Below the pieces are notes generated by a model. It saw only the letters and a program-made list of their open reading frames with translations, was not told where the DNA came from and made no database searches. A stretch of 32,515 nucleotides of DNA, taken from the NCBI GenBank assembly GCA_934140575.1, contig CAKPBJ010000016.1, positions 1 to 32,515 on the forward strand. The letters run 5' to 3'. Source of the stretch: an uncultured Bacilli bacterium (lineage in GTDB: Bacteria; Bacillota_I; Bacilli_A; RF39; UBA660). Made by a program: the position numbers and the translations under genes. Of the stretch, positions 16,192-23,348 are shown in pieces. How positions within the stretch are numbered: position 1 is the first letter of the stretch; the number at the start of each line of letters is the position of its first letter.

Positions 16192-16795
16192 AAAAGGATT
16201 TGGAAAGTTTGAGGTTTTAACTATTATTGTGTTACTTTTAGCTATTTTTGCTTATTTAATGTATTCATTACTTGGTGGAGCTAGTAAACAAAAAATTAGC
16301 GCTATGAAAGATAATGCTGTTACATTTGGTAAAACTGTTGCTGGTGATACTAATTCTTTTCCTAATCCTGATAACATATATTTAGATGAGGCTATTGAAA
16401 ATGGACTTATGAATAAGATAAAAAGTCCAGTTAGTAGTGGTTATTGTGATGAGTCAGAGTCTAAGTTTACAATGATTAATGGTAGTGTACATGTTACTTT
16501 AAAGTGTGGAGATTATATAATTAATGAGGCTCCTATTGAAAATAAGGCTGATATTAAAGTTTATAAAGTTGGAAAGTGGACTACTAATAAGCCTAGTGGT
16601 GATGATATTCAGGAGAAGGTTTTATATAATTGTACTGAAAATGGTAAGGATGTATTTGATGATTATTTAGATGAATTTTATTTTGTTTATAAAACAAATG
16701 ATAAATATAGTGCTTCTAATTATAATGCAAGTGATGTTAGTGAATGTAATGTAGTTTCAAAGACATTTTATAGAACTATGGTAGAGTATAATTAA
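16181..16795 (+). CDS. Type IV prepilin-like protein
   Basis: Protein of 204 residues. Its N-terminus EKGFGKFEVLTIIVLLLAIFAYL has a class III prepilin signal: short basic leader, Gly at the cleavage site, Phe +1 and the diagnostic Glu +5, then a hydrophobic helix. The rest is an extracytoplasmic domain with four Cys (in GYCDE, LKCGD, YNCTE, SECNV) that could form two disulfides. It overlaps the ezrA end by 11 bases, and no separate ribosome site stronger than GAGTG is seen. ATG 16184 is an alternative start. No prepilin peptidase or pilus assembly genes lie in the window. In B. subtilis iscS occupies this place before thiI. Confidence 0.65.
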   Translation: MMNEKGFGKFEVLTIIVLLLAIFAYLMYSLLGGASKQKISAMKDNAVTFGKTVAGDTNSFPNPDNIYLDEAIENGLMNKIKSPVSSGYCDESESKFTMINGSVHVTLKCGDYIINEAPIENKADIKVYKVGKWTTNKPSGDDIQEKVLYNCTENGKDVFDDYLDEFYFVYKTNDKYSASNYNASDVSECNVVSKTFYRTMVEYN

Positions 16796-16809
16796 TATTA
16801 GTAAATTTG

Positions 16810-16829
16810 GGAGCAAAGCTCCTTTTTTT
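16810..16829 (+). terminator. Terminator of the ezrA operon
   Basis: GGAGC, AAA loop, GCTCC, then seven T. Confidence 0.9.
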
Positions 16830-16830
16830 A

Positions 16831-16859
16831 TTGTAAAATTTTTTTTATTTTGATAAAAT
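16831..16859 (+). promoter_or_regulatory. Promoter of thiI
   Basis: TTGTAA (16831-16836), 17 bases, TAAAAT (16854-16859) within TGATAAAAT. The -35 begins right after the preceding terminator. Confidence 0.7.
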
Positions 16860-16882
16860 ATGTTTGCATTGGAGGGGATTAG

Positions 16883-18067
16883 ATGAGAGTAATACTTGTT
16901 AAATATGGTGAATTAAATACAAAAAAGGGAAATCGTAACTTTTTTATTAATACGCTATATAATAATGTTCGAACAAAATTAAAGGATTATGATGTATCTA
17001 TTAATAAGGATAGAGCTAGAATGCTTATAGAATTTAATGATTGTGATTTAGATAGTATTAAAAATATAATTGATAAGGTTTTTGGGATTCATACATATCA
17101 TATTGCTTATGTTTGTGATAGTGAATTGGAATCAATTAAAGAGTGTGTACTTGATGTTGTTAGAAATAGTAAGTTTTCTACTTTTAAGGTTGAAACAAAA
17201 AGATCTAATAAAAAATTCTCTGTTCATAGTGGAGAATTAAATAATATTCTTGGAGGACTTATTTTAAAAAATGTTTCTGGATGTAGTGTAGATGTTCATA
17301 ATCCTGACATGTTATTAAAAGTTGAAATAAGAGATGAGAATACATATGTTTATCATGAATCTTTTAAAGGATGTGGAGGATATCCTGTTGGGACTCAACC
17401 AAAAGGATTATTAATGCTTAGTGGTGGTATTGATTCACCAGTTAGTGGTTATATGGCAATGAAAAGAGGAGTTAGTTTAGATGCTGTTTATTTTGAAGCT
17501 ATACCTCATACTAGTTTAGAAGCTCGTGAAAAGGTAATCGCTTTATGTCGAAAACTAGTTCCATATACAAATCACATTAATCTTCATGTAGTTAATTTTA
17601 CCCCTATTCAGGAAGAAATTTATAAAAATTGTAGAGAAGACTATTGTATTACTATTATGAGAAGAATGATGTATAGAATAATGGATGGATTGTGTGAAAA
17701 ATATAATGCTTATGCAATATTTAATGGGGAAAGTATAGGACAAGTTGCTTCTCAAACTTTGACAAGTATGAATGTTATTAATAGTGTCACAAATAAAGTC
17801 GTAATTAGACCACTTGCATGTATGGATAAATTAGAGATTATGGATATTGCGAGAAATATAGATACATATGAAACTAGTATATTACCTTATGAAGATTGTT
17901 GTACTGTATTTGTACCAAAACATCCAGCTATTAATCCTAAGATTGATACTGCAATTAGAGAAGAAAATAAATTTAATTATCAAGAATTGATTCATAAAGC
18001 AATAGAAGATATTAATACAATTCAGATCACTAATAAGGTTGATTCTGAATTTGAAGATTTATTATAA
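16883..18067 (+). CDS. thiI: tRNA 4-thiouridine synthase ThiI
   Basis: Adenylates U8 of tRNA and transfers sulfur to make s4U; the sulfur can also feed thiamine thiazole synthesis. The 394-residue protein has an N-terminal ferredoxin-like and THUMP region (VKYGELNTKKGNRNFF to about 160). A PP-loop ATPase follows with SGGIDSP at 180-186, and a C-terminal EDCCTVFVPKHP containing the candidate catalytic Cys. There is no rhodanese domain, as in Bacillus. A strong GGAGGGG site is 5 bases before ATG. The partner cysteine desulfurase normally next to it is absent from this window. Confidence 0.95.
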   Translation: MRVILVKYGELNTKKGNRNFFINTLYNNVRTKLKDYDVSINKDRARMLIEFNDCDLDSIKNIIDKVFGIHTYHIAYVCDSELESIKECVLDVVRNSKFSTFKVETKRSNKKFSVHSGELNNILGGLILKNVSGCSVDVHNPDMLLKVEIRDENTYVYHESFKGCGGYPVGTQPKGLLMLSGGIDSPVSGYMAMKRGVSLDAVYFEAIPHTSLEAREKVIALCRKLVPYTNHINLHVVNFTPIQEEIYKNCREDYCITIMRRMMYRIMDGLCEKYNAYAIFNGESIGQVASQTLTSMNVINSVTNKVVIRPLACMDKLEIMDIARNIDTYETSILPYEDCCTVFVPKHPAINPKIDTAIREENKFNYQELIHKAIEDINTIQITNKVDSEFEDLL

Positions 18068-18119
18068 AGTTTGTATAAAATTTGAATAATGTCACAACCT
18101 ATAATTAGGAGGTGAGATT

Positions 18120-18335
18120 ATGGCAAGACCAAAGAAAAGAACTAGTACTAAGACAACTAATAAGGTTCAAGCAATGGATAATATGAAATATGAAATTGCT
18201 AATGAATTTGGTGTTAATTTAGGAGCTGATGCTTCTAGTCGTGCTAACGGTAGTGTTGGTGGTGAAATGACTAAAAGATTAGTTCAAAATGGTAAAGGAA
18301 AATCGACTTCTAAAAAGAATAATAGAAGTAAATAG
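18120..18335 (+). CDS. Alpha/beta-type small acid-soluble spore protein
   Basis: DNA-coating protein of the dormant spore core that protects DNA and is degraded by the GPR protease at germination. Of 71 residues, the core MKYEIANEFGVNLGADASSRANGSVGGEMTKRLV (24-57) carries both conserved SASP boxes, including the EIA-EFGV cleavage site. The tails are unusually Lys/Arg/Ser/Thr-rich (ARPKKRTSTKTTNK and KGKSTSKKNNRSK) compared with Bacillus SspA. AGGAGGTGA is an excellent ribosome site. No clean sigma-G promoter is seen: GTATA at 18073 with CCTATAA at 18098 is a degenerate pair with too long a spacer. It lies after thiI, as sspA does in Bacillus. Confidence 0.95.
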   Translation: MARPKKRTSTKTTNKVQAMDNMKYEIANEFGVNLGADASSRANGSVGGEMTKRLVQNGKGKSTSKKNNRSK

Positions 18336-18343
18336 TTTACTAA

Positions 18344-18382
18344 AAAGAGGAATTATACTTTAATAATTCTTCTTTTTTTTTT
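18344..18382 (+). terminator. Terminator after the SASP gene
   Basis: Stem AAAGAGGAATTAT (18344-18356) with ATAATTCTTCTTT (18363-18375), one G-T pair, then T-run. A TATAAT at 18382-18387 immediately after could be the -10 of the next gene. Confidence 0.8.
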
Positions 18383-18407
18383 ATAATTAATATAGGTTGG
18401 TGATTAA

Positions 18408-19475
18408 ATGATAGATAATGGTATAGTCGATATAGAAAAGTATCTAAAAGATAAGTTTGATTATTCGTTTAATGGTGATTTAGATGAGTTTTATAATAAA
18501 AAATTTATAGAATTTGAAGGAAACGGAATTAATGCTTTATTTTGGATAGATGATGGTATTGAAAGATATTTGTTTAAGAAAATAAAAGAATTTGAATATA
18601 ATATGTGGGGAGAATTATTATCAAAAGAATTTGCTGATGAATTAGGAATAAAATGTGCAAAATATAGTCTCGCTAGTTTTGATGATAAAGAAGGTTTTTT
18701 AACAAAATCATTTATTAAAGAAAATGATGAATTAATTCATGGAAATGAACTTATTCAAAGAGCAATAGATAACAATATTTCACAGGAGATTACTGAAAAA
18801 GTAGGGATTATTGCTAGGGAAAATAAAGGTAATGTTTCAATAACTTGTTCTAAAAAATTAAATAATTTTAAAGATATGTGTGAAATAGTCAATAAGAGTC
18901 TAGAGTTTGACGAAGAAGAGAAGAAATCTATTAAGTATAATTTAGCAATACTTTTATGTTTTGATATGATTACAATGCAGCAAGATAGGCATCCTAATAA
19001 TTATGGATTAATAAAAAGAGATGGTAAATATATATTTTCACCTATATTCGACAATAACAGTTCTTTTGGATTAGAATATTTTGATATGAATAAAAGATGT
19101 ACTGATTATTTTAGAGATATGCAGGATTATAAAAGGTTAAAAAGTGAAGATTTAATAAAAAAATATAAAGGATTTAATTTATTATATAACTATAGTGGTA
19201 ATAATTCTAATGTTGATTGTTTAAAGGAAATGTTAGAATCAGAAGATGTTGATTTTATATCTATTTTATCTTCTATGTGTGAGATTTGTGATGTTGATTA
19301 TTTAGAAAAAACTATAAAGAAATTAGAAGATAAATATAATGTTACAATGAAAAATGATGTTTATTTTTATATAATTAATTTGTATAAAAATAATTTAAAT
19401 TATATAAATAGTGAGATTAATAAGTATATGAAGGGTGATAATTATGGAGAAAATCAAAATTATAGAAGAATATAG
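18408..19475 (+). CDS. HipA-like protein kinase
   Basis: Protein of 355 residues with the HipA C-terminal kinase fold. A candidate ATP-binding Lys lies at 57/58 (RYLFKKIKEFE). The catalytic loop is QQDRHPNNYGL (Asp 193, Asn 198) and the metal-binding loop is SPIFDNNSSFG (Asp 215). DRH-NN-G followed by P-FDN-S is the usual signature of HipA/CtkA-like Ser/Thr kinases in Bacillota. The HipA N-terminal subdomain seen in classical HipA toxins is missing, as in HipT and CtkA. There is no upstream HipB-type DNA-binding gene. A small gene overlaps its 3' end by 32 bases. Possibly the toxin of a toxin-antitoxin module or a housekeeping kinase; the target is unknown. Confidence 0.75.
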   Translation: MIDNGIVDIEKYLKDKFDYSFNGDLDEFYNKKFIEFEGNGINALFWIDDGIERYLFKKIKEFEYNMWGELLSKEFADELGIKCAKYSLASFDDKEGFLTKSFIKENDELIHGNELIQRAIDNNISQEITEKVGIIARENKGNVSITCSKKLNNFKDMCEIVNKSLEFDEEEKKSIKYNLAILLCFDMITMQQDRHPNNYGLIKRDGKYIFSPIFDNNSSFGLEYFDMNKRCTDYFRDMQDYKRLKSEDLIKKYKGFNLLYNYSGNNSNVDCLKEMLESEDVDFISILSSMCEICDVDYLEKTIKKLEDKYNVTMKNDVYFYIINLYKNNLNYINSEINKYMKGDNYGENQNYRRI

Positions 19476-19857
19476 TGATGTAGTTGAATTTTTGTTTAGT
19501 AAGAATATCGAAATAGAAAGTATTTATAGTTTTATTAGTAATAATTGTAATTTATTAAATGAGAATAGAGAAGATTTAATAGATAATTTATTTTTAATTA
19601 AAAATAATAAAAATTTATATTGTATATTACTTACAGAGTCTGATAAGTATTATTGGTCTTTATATAAGAATAAGGTATTTGAACCATTTAGATGTGTTGA
19701 TGATAAAAAAGATATAGTTATAGATAATTTAATTGATTTTACTTCTAGTGAGAAAGTCAAAATTGTTTATCCTGATATATTGGATTTACCTTTAAATAAA
19801 CGTATTAAAAGATTAAATAAATGTGGTATAAATACTAGGGGGTATCATTTTGAATAG
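19444..19857 (+). CDS. Small protein overlapping the HipA-like kinase gene
   Basis: Unrecognised acidic protein of 137 residues, without membrane segment or helix-turn-helix that I can see. An N-terminal helix-rich half (MEKIKIIEEYSDVVEFLF) is followed by alternating strands (YCILLTESDKYYWSLYKNKVFEPF). The end is basic with a Cys (LNKCGINTRGYHFE). It starts within the kinase gene: AAGGGTGAT (19431-19439) then ATG 19444; GTG 19435 lies inside that ribosome site. The 32-base overlap means coupled expression, as for toxin-antitoxin or enzyme-regulator pairs. A cognate regulator or substrate of the kinase is an inference. Confidence 0.6.
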   Translation: MEKIKIIEEYSDVVEFLFSKNIEIESIYSFISNNCNLLNENREDLIDNLFLIKNNKNLYCILLTESDKYYWSLYKNKVFEPFRCVDDKKDIVIDNLIDFTSSEKVKIVYPDILDLPLNKRIKRLNKCGINTRGYHFE

Positions 19858-19859
19858 TA

Positions 19860-19888
19860 TTGACAAATTAGTACTATTCTGATATTTT
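19860..19888 (+). promoter_or_regulatory. Promoter of ackA copy 1 with overlapping inverted repeat
   Basis: TTGACA (19860-19865), 17 bases, TATTTT (19883-19888) with extended TG at 19880-19881. The -35 lies inside an inverted repeat, AATAGTA (19853-19859) and TACTATT (19872-19878), which may be an operator. Confidence 0.75.
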
Positions 19889-19913
19889 AAATTTTAGAAA
19901 AAGGAGATGCAAA

Positions 19914-21107
19914 ATGAAGTTTTTATGTGTAAATGCAGGTAGTAGTTCTTTAAAATTTCAATTAGTTGAAATGCCTGAAGAAAAAGTTATTATTAGTGGT
20001 TATATTGAAAAAATAGGTGCTAAAGATAGTTTTTGGAATACTAAAGTTAATGGTAAAAAAATTAAAGGAGAAAAGGCATTAAAGAATCATGCTGAGGCTG
20101 TTCAAGTAATGTTAGATGAATTACTTGATAAGGGTGCAGTTGAATCTTTAGATGAAATTAAAGGTGTAGGACATAGAGTTTTACATGGTGGAGAAATTTA
20201 TAAAGATTCTGTTTTAATTACAGATGAAGTAATTAAAAATATTGAAAGTTTAAGTAAATTAGGACCTCTTCATATTCCTGGAAATTTAACTGGAATTAGA
20301 GCAATGAGAGAAGCTTTACCAAATGTTCCTAATGTTGCTGTTTTTGATACTGCTTTCCATCAAACAATGCCAAAGGCTAATTACATGTACCCAGTTCCAT
20401 ATGAATGGTATGAAAAATATGGAGTAAGAAAGTATGGATTCCATGGAACAAGTCATAAGTATATTACTGGTGAAATGCAAGAAAGACTTGTTAAGAAAGA
20501 TGTTAATTTAATTATTTGCCATGTTGGTAGTGGGGCTAGTATTAGTGCTGTAAAAGATGGTAAATGTTTTGATACAACAATGGGTCTTACTCCACTTGAT
20601 GGTTTAATGATGGGTACTCGTTGTGGAGCTGTTGATCCTTCTATTATTAAATATGTTTCAGAAGAGTCTGGAATGAGTGTTCAAGAGATTGATGATGCAA
20701 TGAATAAGAAGAGTGGATTACTTGGTATTTGTGGATTTAATGATAATAGAGATGTTGAACATGCTATTGTTGATGGAGATGCAAAAGCAAGACTTGCTCT
20801 TGATATGTATGTTGATAGAATTGTTCGTTATATTGCACAATACTATGTTGAATTAGATGGAGATGTTGATGCAATTGTTATGACTGCAGGAGTTCTTGAA
20901 AATGGTTCTGAAACAAGAGCAGATATTGTTAATAAGCTTTCTTGCTTAGGATTAAAGTTAGATGCAGATGTTAATGATACAATTGCTGGATTTAAGGATG
21001 TAAATGAAGGAATTATAACTACTGATGATTCTAGTGTTCCAGTTTATGTTCTTCCAACTAATGAAGAGATAATGATTATTAAAGATACATATGAATTATG
21101 TAAGTAA
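19914..21107 (+). CDS. ackA: Acetate kinase, copy 1 (altered nucleotide-side motifs)
   Basis: ASKHA-fold enzyme interconverting acetyl phosphate + ADP and acetate + ATP. Of 397 residues, the acetate/phosphate side is intact: NAGSSSLKF (7-15), GHRVLHGG (Arg 88), PLHIPGN (His 120), FDTAFHQT (Asp 145), FHGTSHKY (His 177), HVG (His 203), TNEE (Glu 384). The nucleotide side is changed. HLGNG has become HVGSG (Ser 206, where Methanosarcina AckA has Asn 211). TRSGDIDP has become TRCGAVDP. SS-DLRDI is one residue shorter, as FNDNRDVE. TAGIGEN has become TAGVLEN (326-330). It may still be active with altered nucleotide use. Good AAGGAG site; own promoter and terminator. It follows sspA as in the Bacillus gene order. 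Confidence 0.9.
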   Translation: MKFLCVNAGSSSLKFQLVEMPEEKVIISGYIEKIGAKDSFWNTKVNGKKIKGEKALKNHAEAVQVMLDELLDKGAVESLDEIKGVGHRVLHGGEIYKDSVLITDEVIKNIESLSKLGPLHIPGNLTGIRAMREALPNVPNVAVFDTAFHQTMPKANYMYPVPYEWYEKYGVRKYGFHGTSHKYITGEMQERLVKKDVNLIICHVGSGASISAVKDGKCFDTTMGLTPLDGLMMGTRCGAVDPSIIKYVSEESGMSVQEIDDAMNKKSGLLGICGFNDNRDVEHAIVDGDAKARLALDMYVDRIVRYIAQYYVELDGDVDAIVMTAGVLENGSETRADIVNKLSCLGLKLDADVNDTIAGFKDVNEGIITTDDSSVPVYVLPTNEEIMIIKDTYELCK

Positions 21108-21111
21108 TCGG

Positions 21112-21135
21112 AGATTGGCTTAGCCAGTCTTTTTT
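21112..21135 (+). terminator. Terminator after ackA copy 1
   Basis: AGATTGGC, TTA loop, GCCAGTCT (one G-T pair), then six T. It separates the two ackA transcripts. Confidence 0.88.
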
Positions 21136-21159
21136 CTTTCTTTAATTTATATCTTGTAG

Positions 21160-21165
21160 TATAAT
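21160..21165 (+). promoter_or_regulatory. Possible -10 of the ackA copy 2 operon
   Basis: TATAAT 34 bases before the start codon, with no convincing -35. It is the first such site after the preceding terminator. Confidence 0.45.
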
Positions 21166-21198
21166 ATTAATAGATTTGTAGAAAGAGGTAGTATTTTT

Positions 21199-22383
21199 AT
21201 GAAAATTATGGCTATTAATGCATTAAATAATTCACTTGAATATACTTTGTATGATGTTCCAGATAATAATATTATAGCTAATGGTAATATTAGTCGTATA
21301 GGTCTTGAAGAAAGTTTTTTTTCTATAAAGTTTAATTCTGAAAAAATAACTGAGGCTGTTGAAATAAATGATTTTGTTCAAGCTGTAAGAGTTTTATTTG
21401 ATAAACTTATTACACTTAATGTTATTAAATCTGCAGATGAAATTAAGGGTATTGGACATAGAGTTGTTCATGGAGGTTCAATTTATTCAACAAGTACTTT
21501 TATAAATGATAAGGTAATAGATGATGTTGAATCATTGAGTGATCTTGCACCTTTATATAATAGTAATGAGGCAAAAGTTATGAGAGCATTTAGAGAAGTT
21601 GTTCCTAATATAATGATGGTTGCCGTTTTTGATACTGCTTTTTATCAGACTATTAAGGAAGAGGATTATTTATATTCGGTTCCATATGATTGGTATGTTA
21701 ATTATGGTGTAAGAAAGTATGGTTTTTATGGAACGAGTCATAAGTATGTGTGTGATGTTGTTAGAAAGCTGTTAAATAGAGATGATTTTAAACTTATTAG
21801 TTGTCATTTGGGTAATGGTGGTTCTGTTACTGCTATTGATAGTATGAAGGCTGTTGATACTAGTACTGGTTTTACACCTTTGTCTGGTGTTATGATGGGA
21901 ACTAGGTCTGGAGATATAGATCCTTCAATTATTCCATATGTAATGGAGCGTGAAGGAAAAAACGTTGGAGAAGTAATTGAAGATTTAAATCAGAATAGTG
22001 GATTGCTTGGCCTTAGTAAATGTAGTAGTGATATGCGTGATATAATTGAGGCTTGTGATAATGGTGATAATAGAGCATTGGTTGCCAAAAATAAGTTTGT
22101 TAGAAGAGTAGTTGACTATATTGCACAATACTATGCTTTACTTGGTGGAGTTGATGTTATTGCCTTTACTGCTGGAATAGGTGAAAACAGTGTTTCTGTT
22201 AGAAGAGAAATTTGTGAAAGACTTTCTTGTTTTGGTGTAAAGATAGATTTAGATTTAAATACAAAACGTGGTGAGTTAGTTAAGATTAGTACTGATGATT
22301 CTTCAGTAGATGTTTATATAATTCCTACTGATGAAGAGTTAATGATTGCAAATGAAGCGTATAAGTTGATTGTGAATAGATAG
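21199..22383 (+). CDS. Acetate kinase paralogue, copy 2 (degenerate substrate site)
   Basis: Protein of 394 residues collinear with copy 1. Here the nucleotide-side motifs are canonical: HLGNGGS (203-209), GTRSGDIDPSI (Arg 236), SSDMRDI, TAGIGENS (324-331), TDEE. The N-terminal substrate side is broken. NAGSSSLK is NALNNSLE, PLH is PLY (Tyr 120, where Methanosarcina AckA has His 123), FDTAFHQ is FDTAFYQ, and FHGTSHKY is FYGTSHKY (Tyr 177, His 180 equivalent). Three His-to-Tyr changes with the rest of each motif preserved suggest selection rather than decay. It is probably not an ordinary acetate kinase; a regulatory paralogue or a kinase for another acyl phosphate is possible. First gene of an operon with nrnA-like and engB genes. 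Confidence 0.85.
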   Translation: MKIMAINALNNSLEYTLYDVPDNNIIANGNISRIGLEESFFSIKFNSEKITEAVEINDFVQAVRVLFDKLITLNVIKSADEIKGIGHRVVHGGSIYSTSTFINDKVIDDVESLSDLAPLYNSNEAKVMRAFREVVPNIMMVAVFDTAFYQTIKEEDYLYSVPYDWYVNYGVRKYGFYGTSHKYVCDVVRKLLNRDDFKLISCHLGNGGSVTAIDSMKAVDTSTGFTPLSGVMMGTRSGDIDPSIIPYVMEREGKNVGEVIEDLNQNSGLLGLSKCSSDMRDIIEACDNGDNRALVAKNKFVRRVVDYIAQYYALLGGVDVIAFTAGIGENSVSVRREICERLSCFGVKIDLDLNTKRGELVKISTDDSSVDVYIIPTDEELMIANEAYKLIVNR

Positions 22384-22393
22384 GAAATGATTT

Positions 22394-23347
22394 ATGTATA
22401 ACGAAATAGTAGATAAAATTAAAGAGTATGATAACATAGTTATAACAAGACATGTTGGAGTGGATCCTGATGCATTATGTAGTCAATTAGCACTTAGAGA
22501 TTCAATTAAATTAACATATCCAGAAAAGAAAGTTTTAGCTATAGGTACTGGTAGTCAAAAATTTGCACATTTTGGAAGACTTGATAAGTATGAAAAGTTG
22601 GATAATGCATTACTTATTGTCTGTGATACTCCGGATAAAAAACGTGTTGATACAGCAGTTTTGGATGATTATTCTTATATTATTAAGATTGATCATCATC
22701 CTTTTATTGAATCTTTCGGTGGCTTGGAAGTGATTGAAGATGATAAGACTTCTGCTTGTGAAATTATAATGAAGATAATCGAGGATACTGAGTTAAAGTG
22801 CAGTAAGGAAATTGCTGAACTTCTTTATATGGGACTTGTATCAGATTCTAATAGATTTTTATTTAATAGTGCGACTAGTAATACATTTCAAAGAGTGGCA
22901 AATTATTTAAGAGATTATGATTTTGATTTAAGTAGTATTTATAATAAACTTTATTTAAGACCACTTTCTGAGGTTAGATTAGAAGGATACATTTCTTTAA
23001 ATATGAAAGTTACTGAAAATAAACTTGGGTATGTCATTATTACAAATGATATAATTAATGAGTATGGCGTTGATAGTGCTTCTGCAGGTAATATGGTAAA
23101 TGATTTTAATTACATTAAGGAAATACTTGTTTGGGCAACTATTACTGAAGATGTAAAGAATAATCAATATAGAATATCAATTAGGTCTCGTGGTCCAGAA
23201 ATAAATAAGATTGCTGAAAGACATAATGGTGGAGGTCATAAGATGGCAAGTGGTGTTAAATGTAAGTCTTTAGATGAAGCATTAAGTGTTATGAGGGATT
23301 TAGATAGCGAGTTAAAGATATATAATGAAGAAATAGAGGAGATATAG
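22394..23347 (+). CDS. nrnA: DHH-DHHA1 phosphoesterase, NrnA-like
   Basis: Bifunctional oligoribonuclease/pAp phosphatase family: it removes short RNA ends and dephosphorylates 3'-phosphoadenosine 5'-phosphate. Of 317 residues (NrnA about 313), the DHH domain has ITRHVGVDPDALCSQ (metal ligands), CDTPD, and the DHH motif KIDHHPF. GLVSDSNRF supplies another acid. The C-terminal DHHA1 domain ends with RSRGPEINKIAERHNGGGHKMASG, the substrate-binding GGGH motif. It begins 10 bases after the ackA paralogue and two bases before engB, so it is within one operon. In B. subtilis ytqI/nrnA also lies downstream of ackA. Confidence 0.88.
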   Translation: MYNEIVDKIKEYDNIVITRHVGVDPDALCSQLALRDSIKLTYPEKKVLAIGTGSQKFAHFGRLDKYEKLDNALLIVCDTPDKKRVDTAVLDDYSYIIKIDHHPFIESFGGLEVIEDDKTSACEIIMKIIEDTELKCSKEIAELLYMGLVSDSNRFLFNSATSNTFQRVANYLRDYDFDLSSIYNKLYLRPLSEVRLEGYISLNMKVTENKLGYVIITNDIINEYGVDSASAGNMVNDFNYIKEILVWATITEDVKNNQYRISIRSRGPEINKIAERHNGGGHKMASGVKCKSLDEALSVMRDLDSELKIYNEEIEEI

Positions 23348-23348
23348 T

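Noticed and set aside
16180..16240. TGA as a tryptophan codon (Mycoplasma-type code)
   Set aside because: Reading through the ezrA TGA soon gives further stops, and all Trp residues in conserved motifs are TGG.
18072..18104. Sigma-G promoter before the SASP gene
   Set aside because: GTATA and CCTATAA match only partly and the spacer is 20 rather than 17-18 bases.
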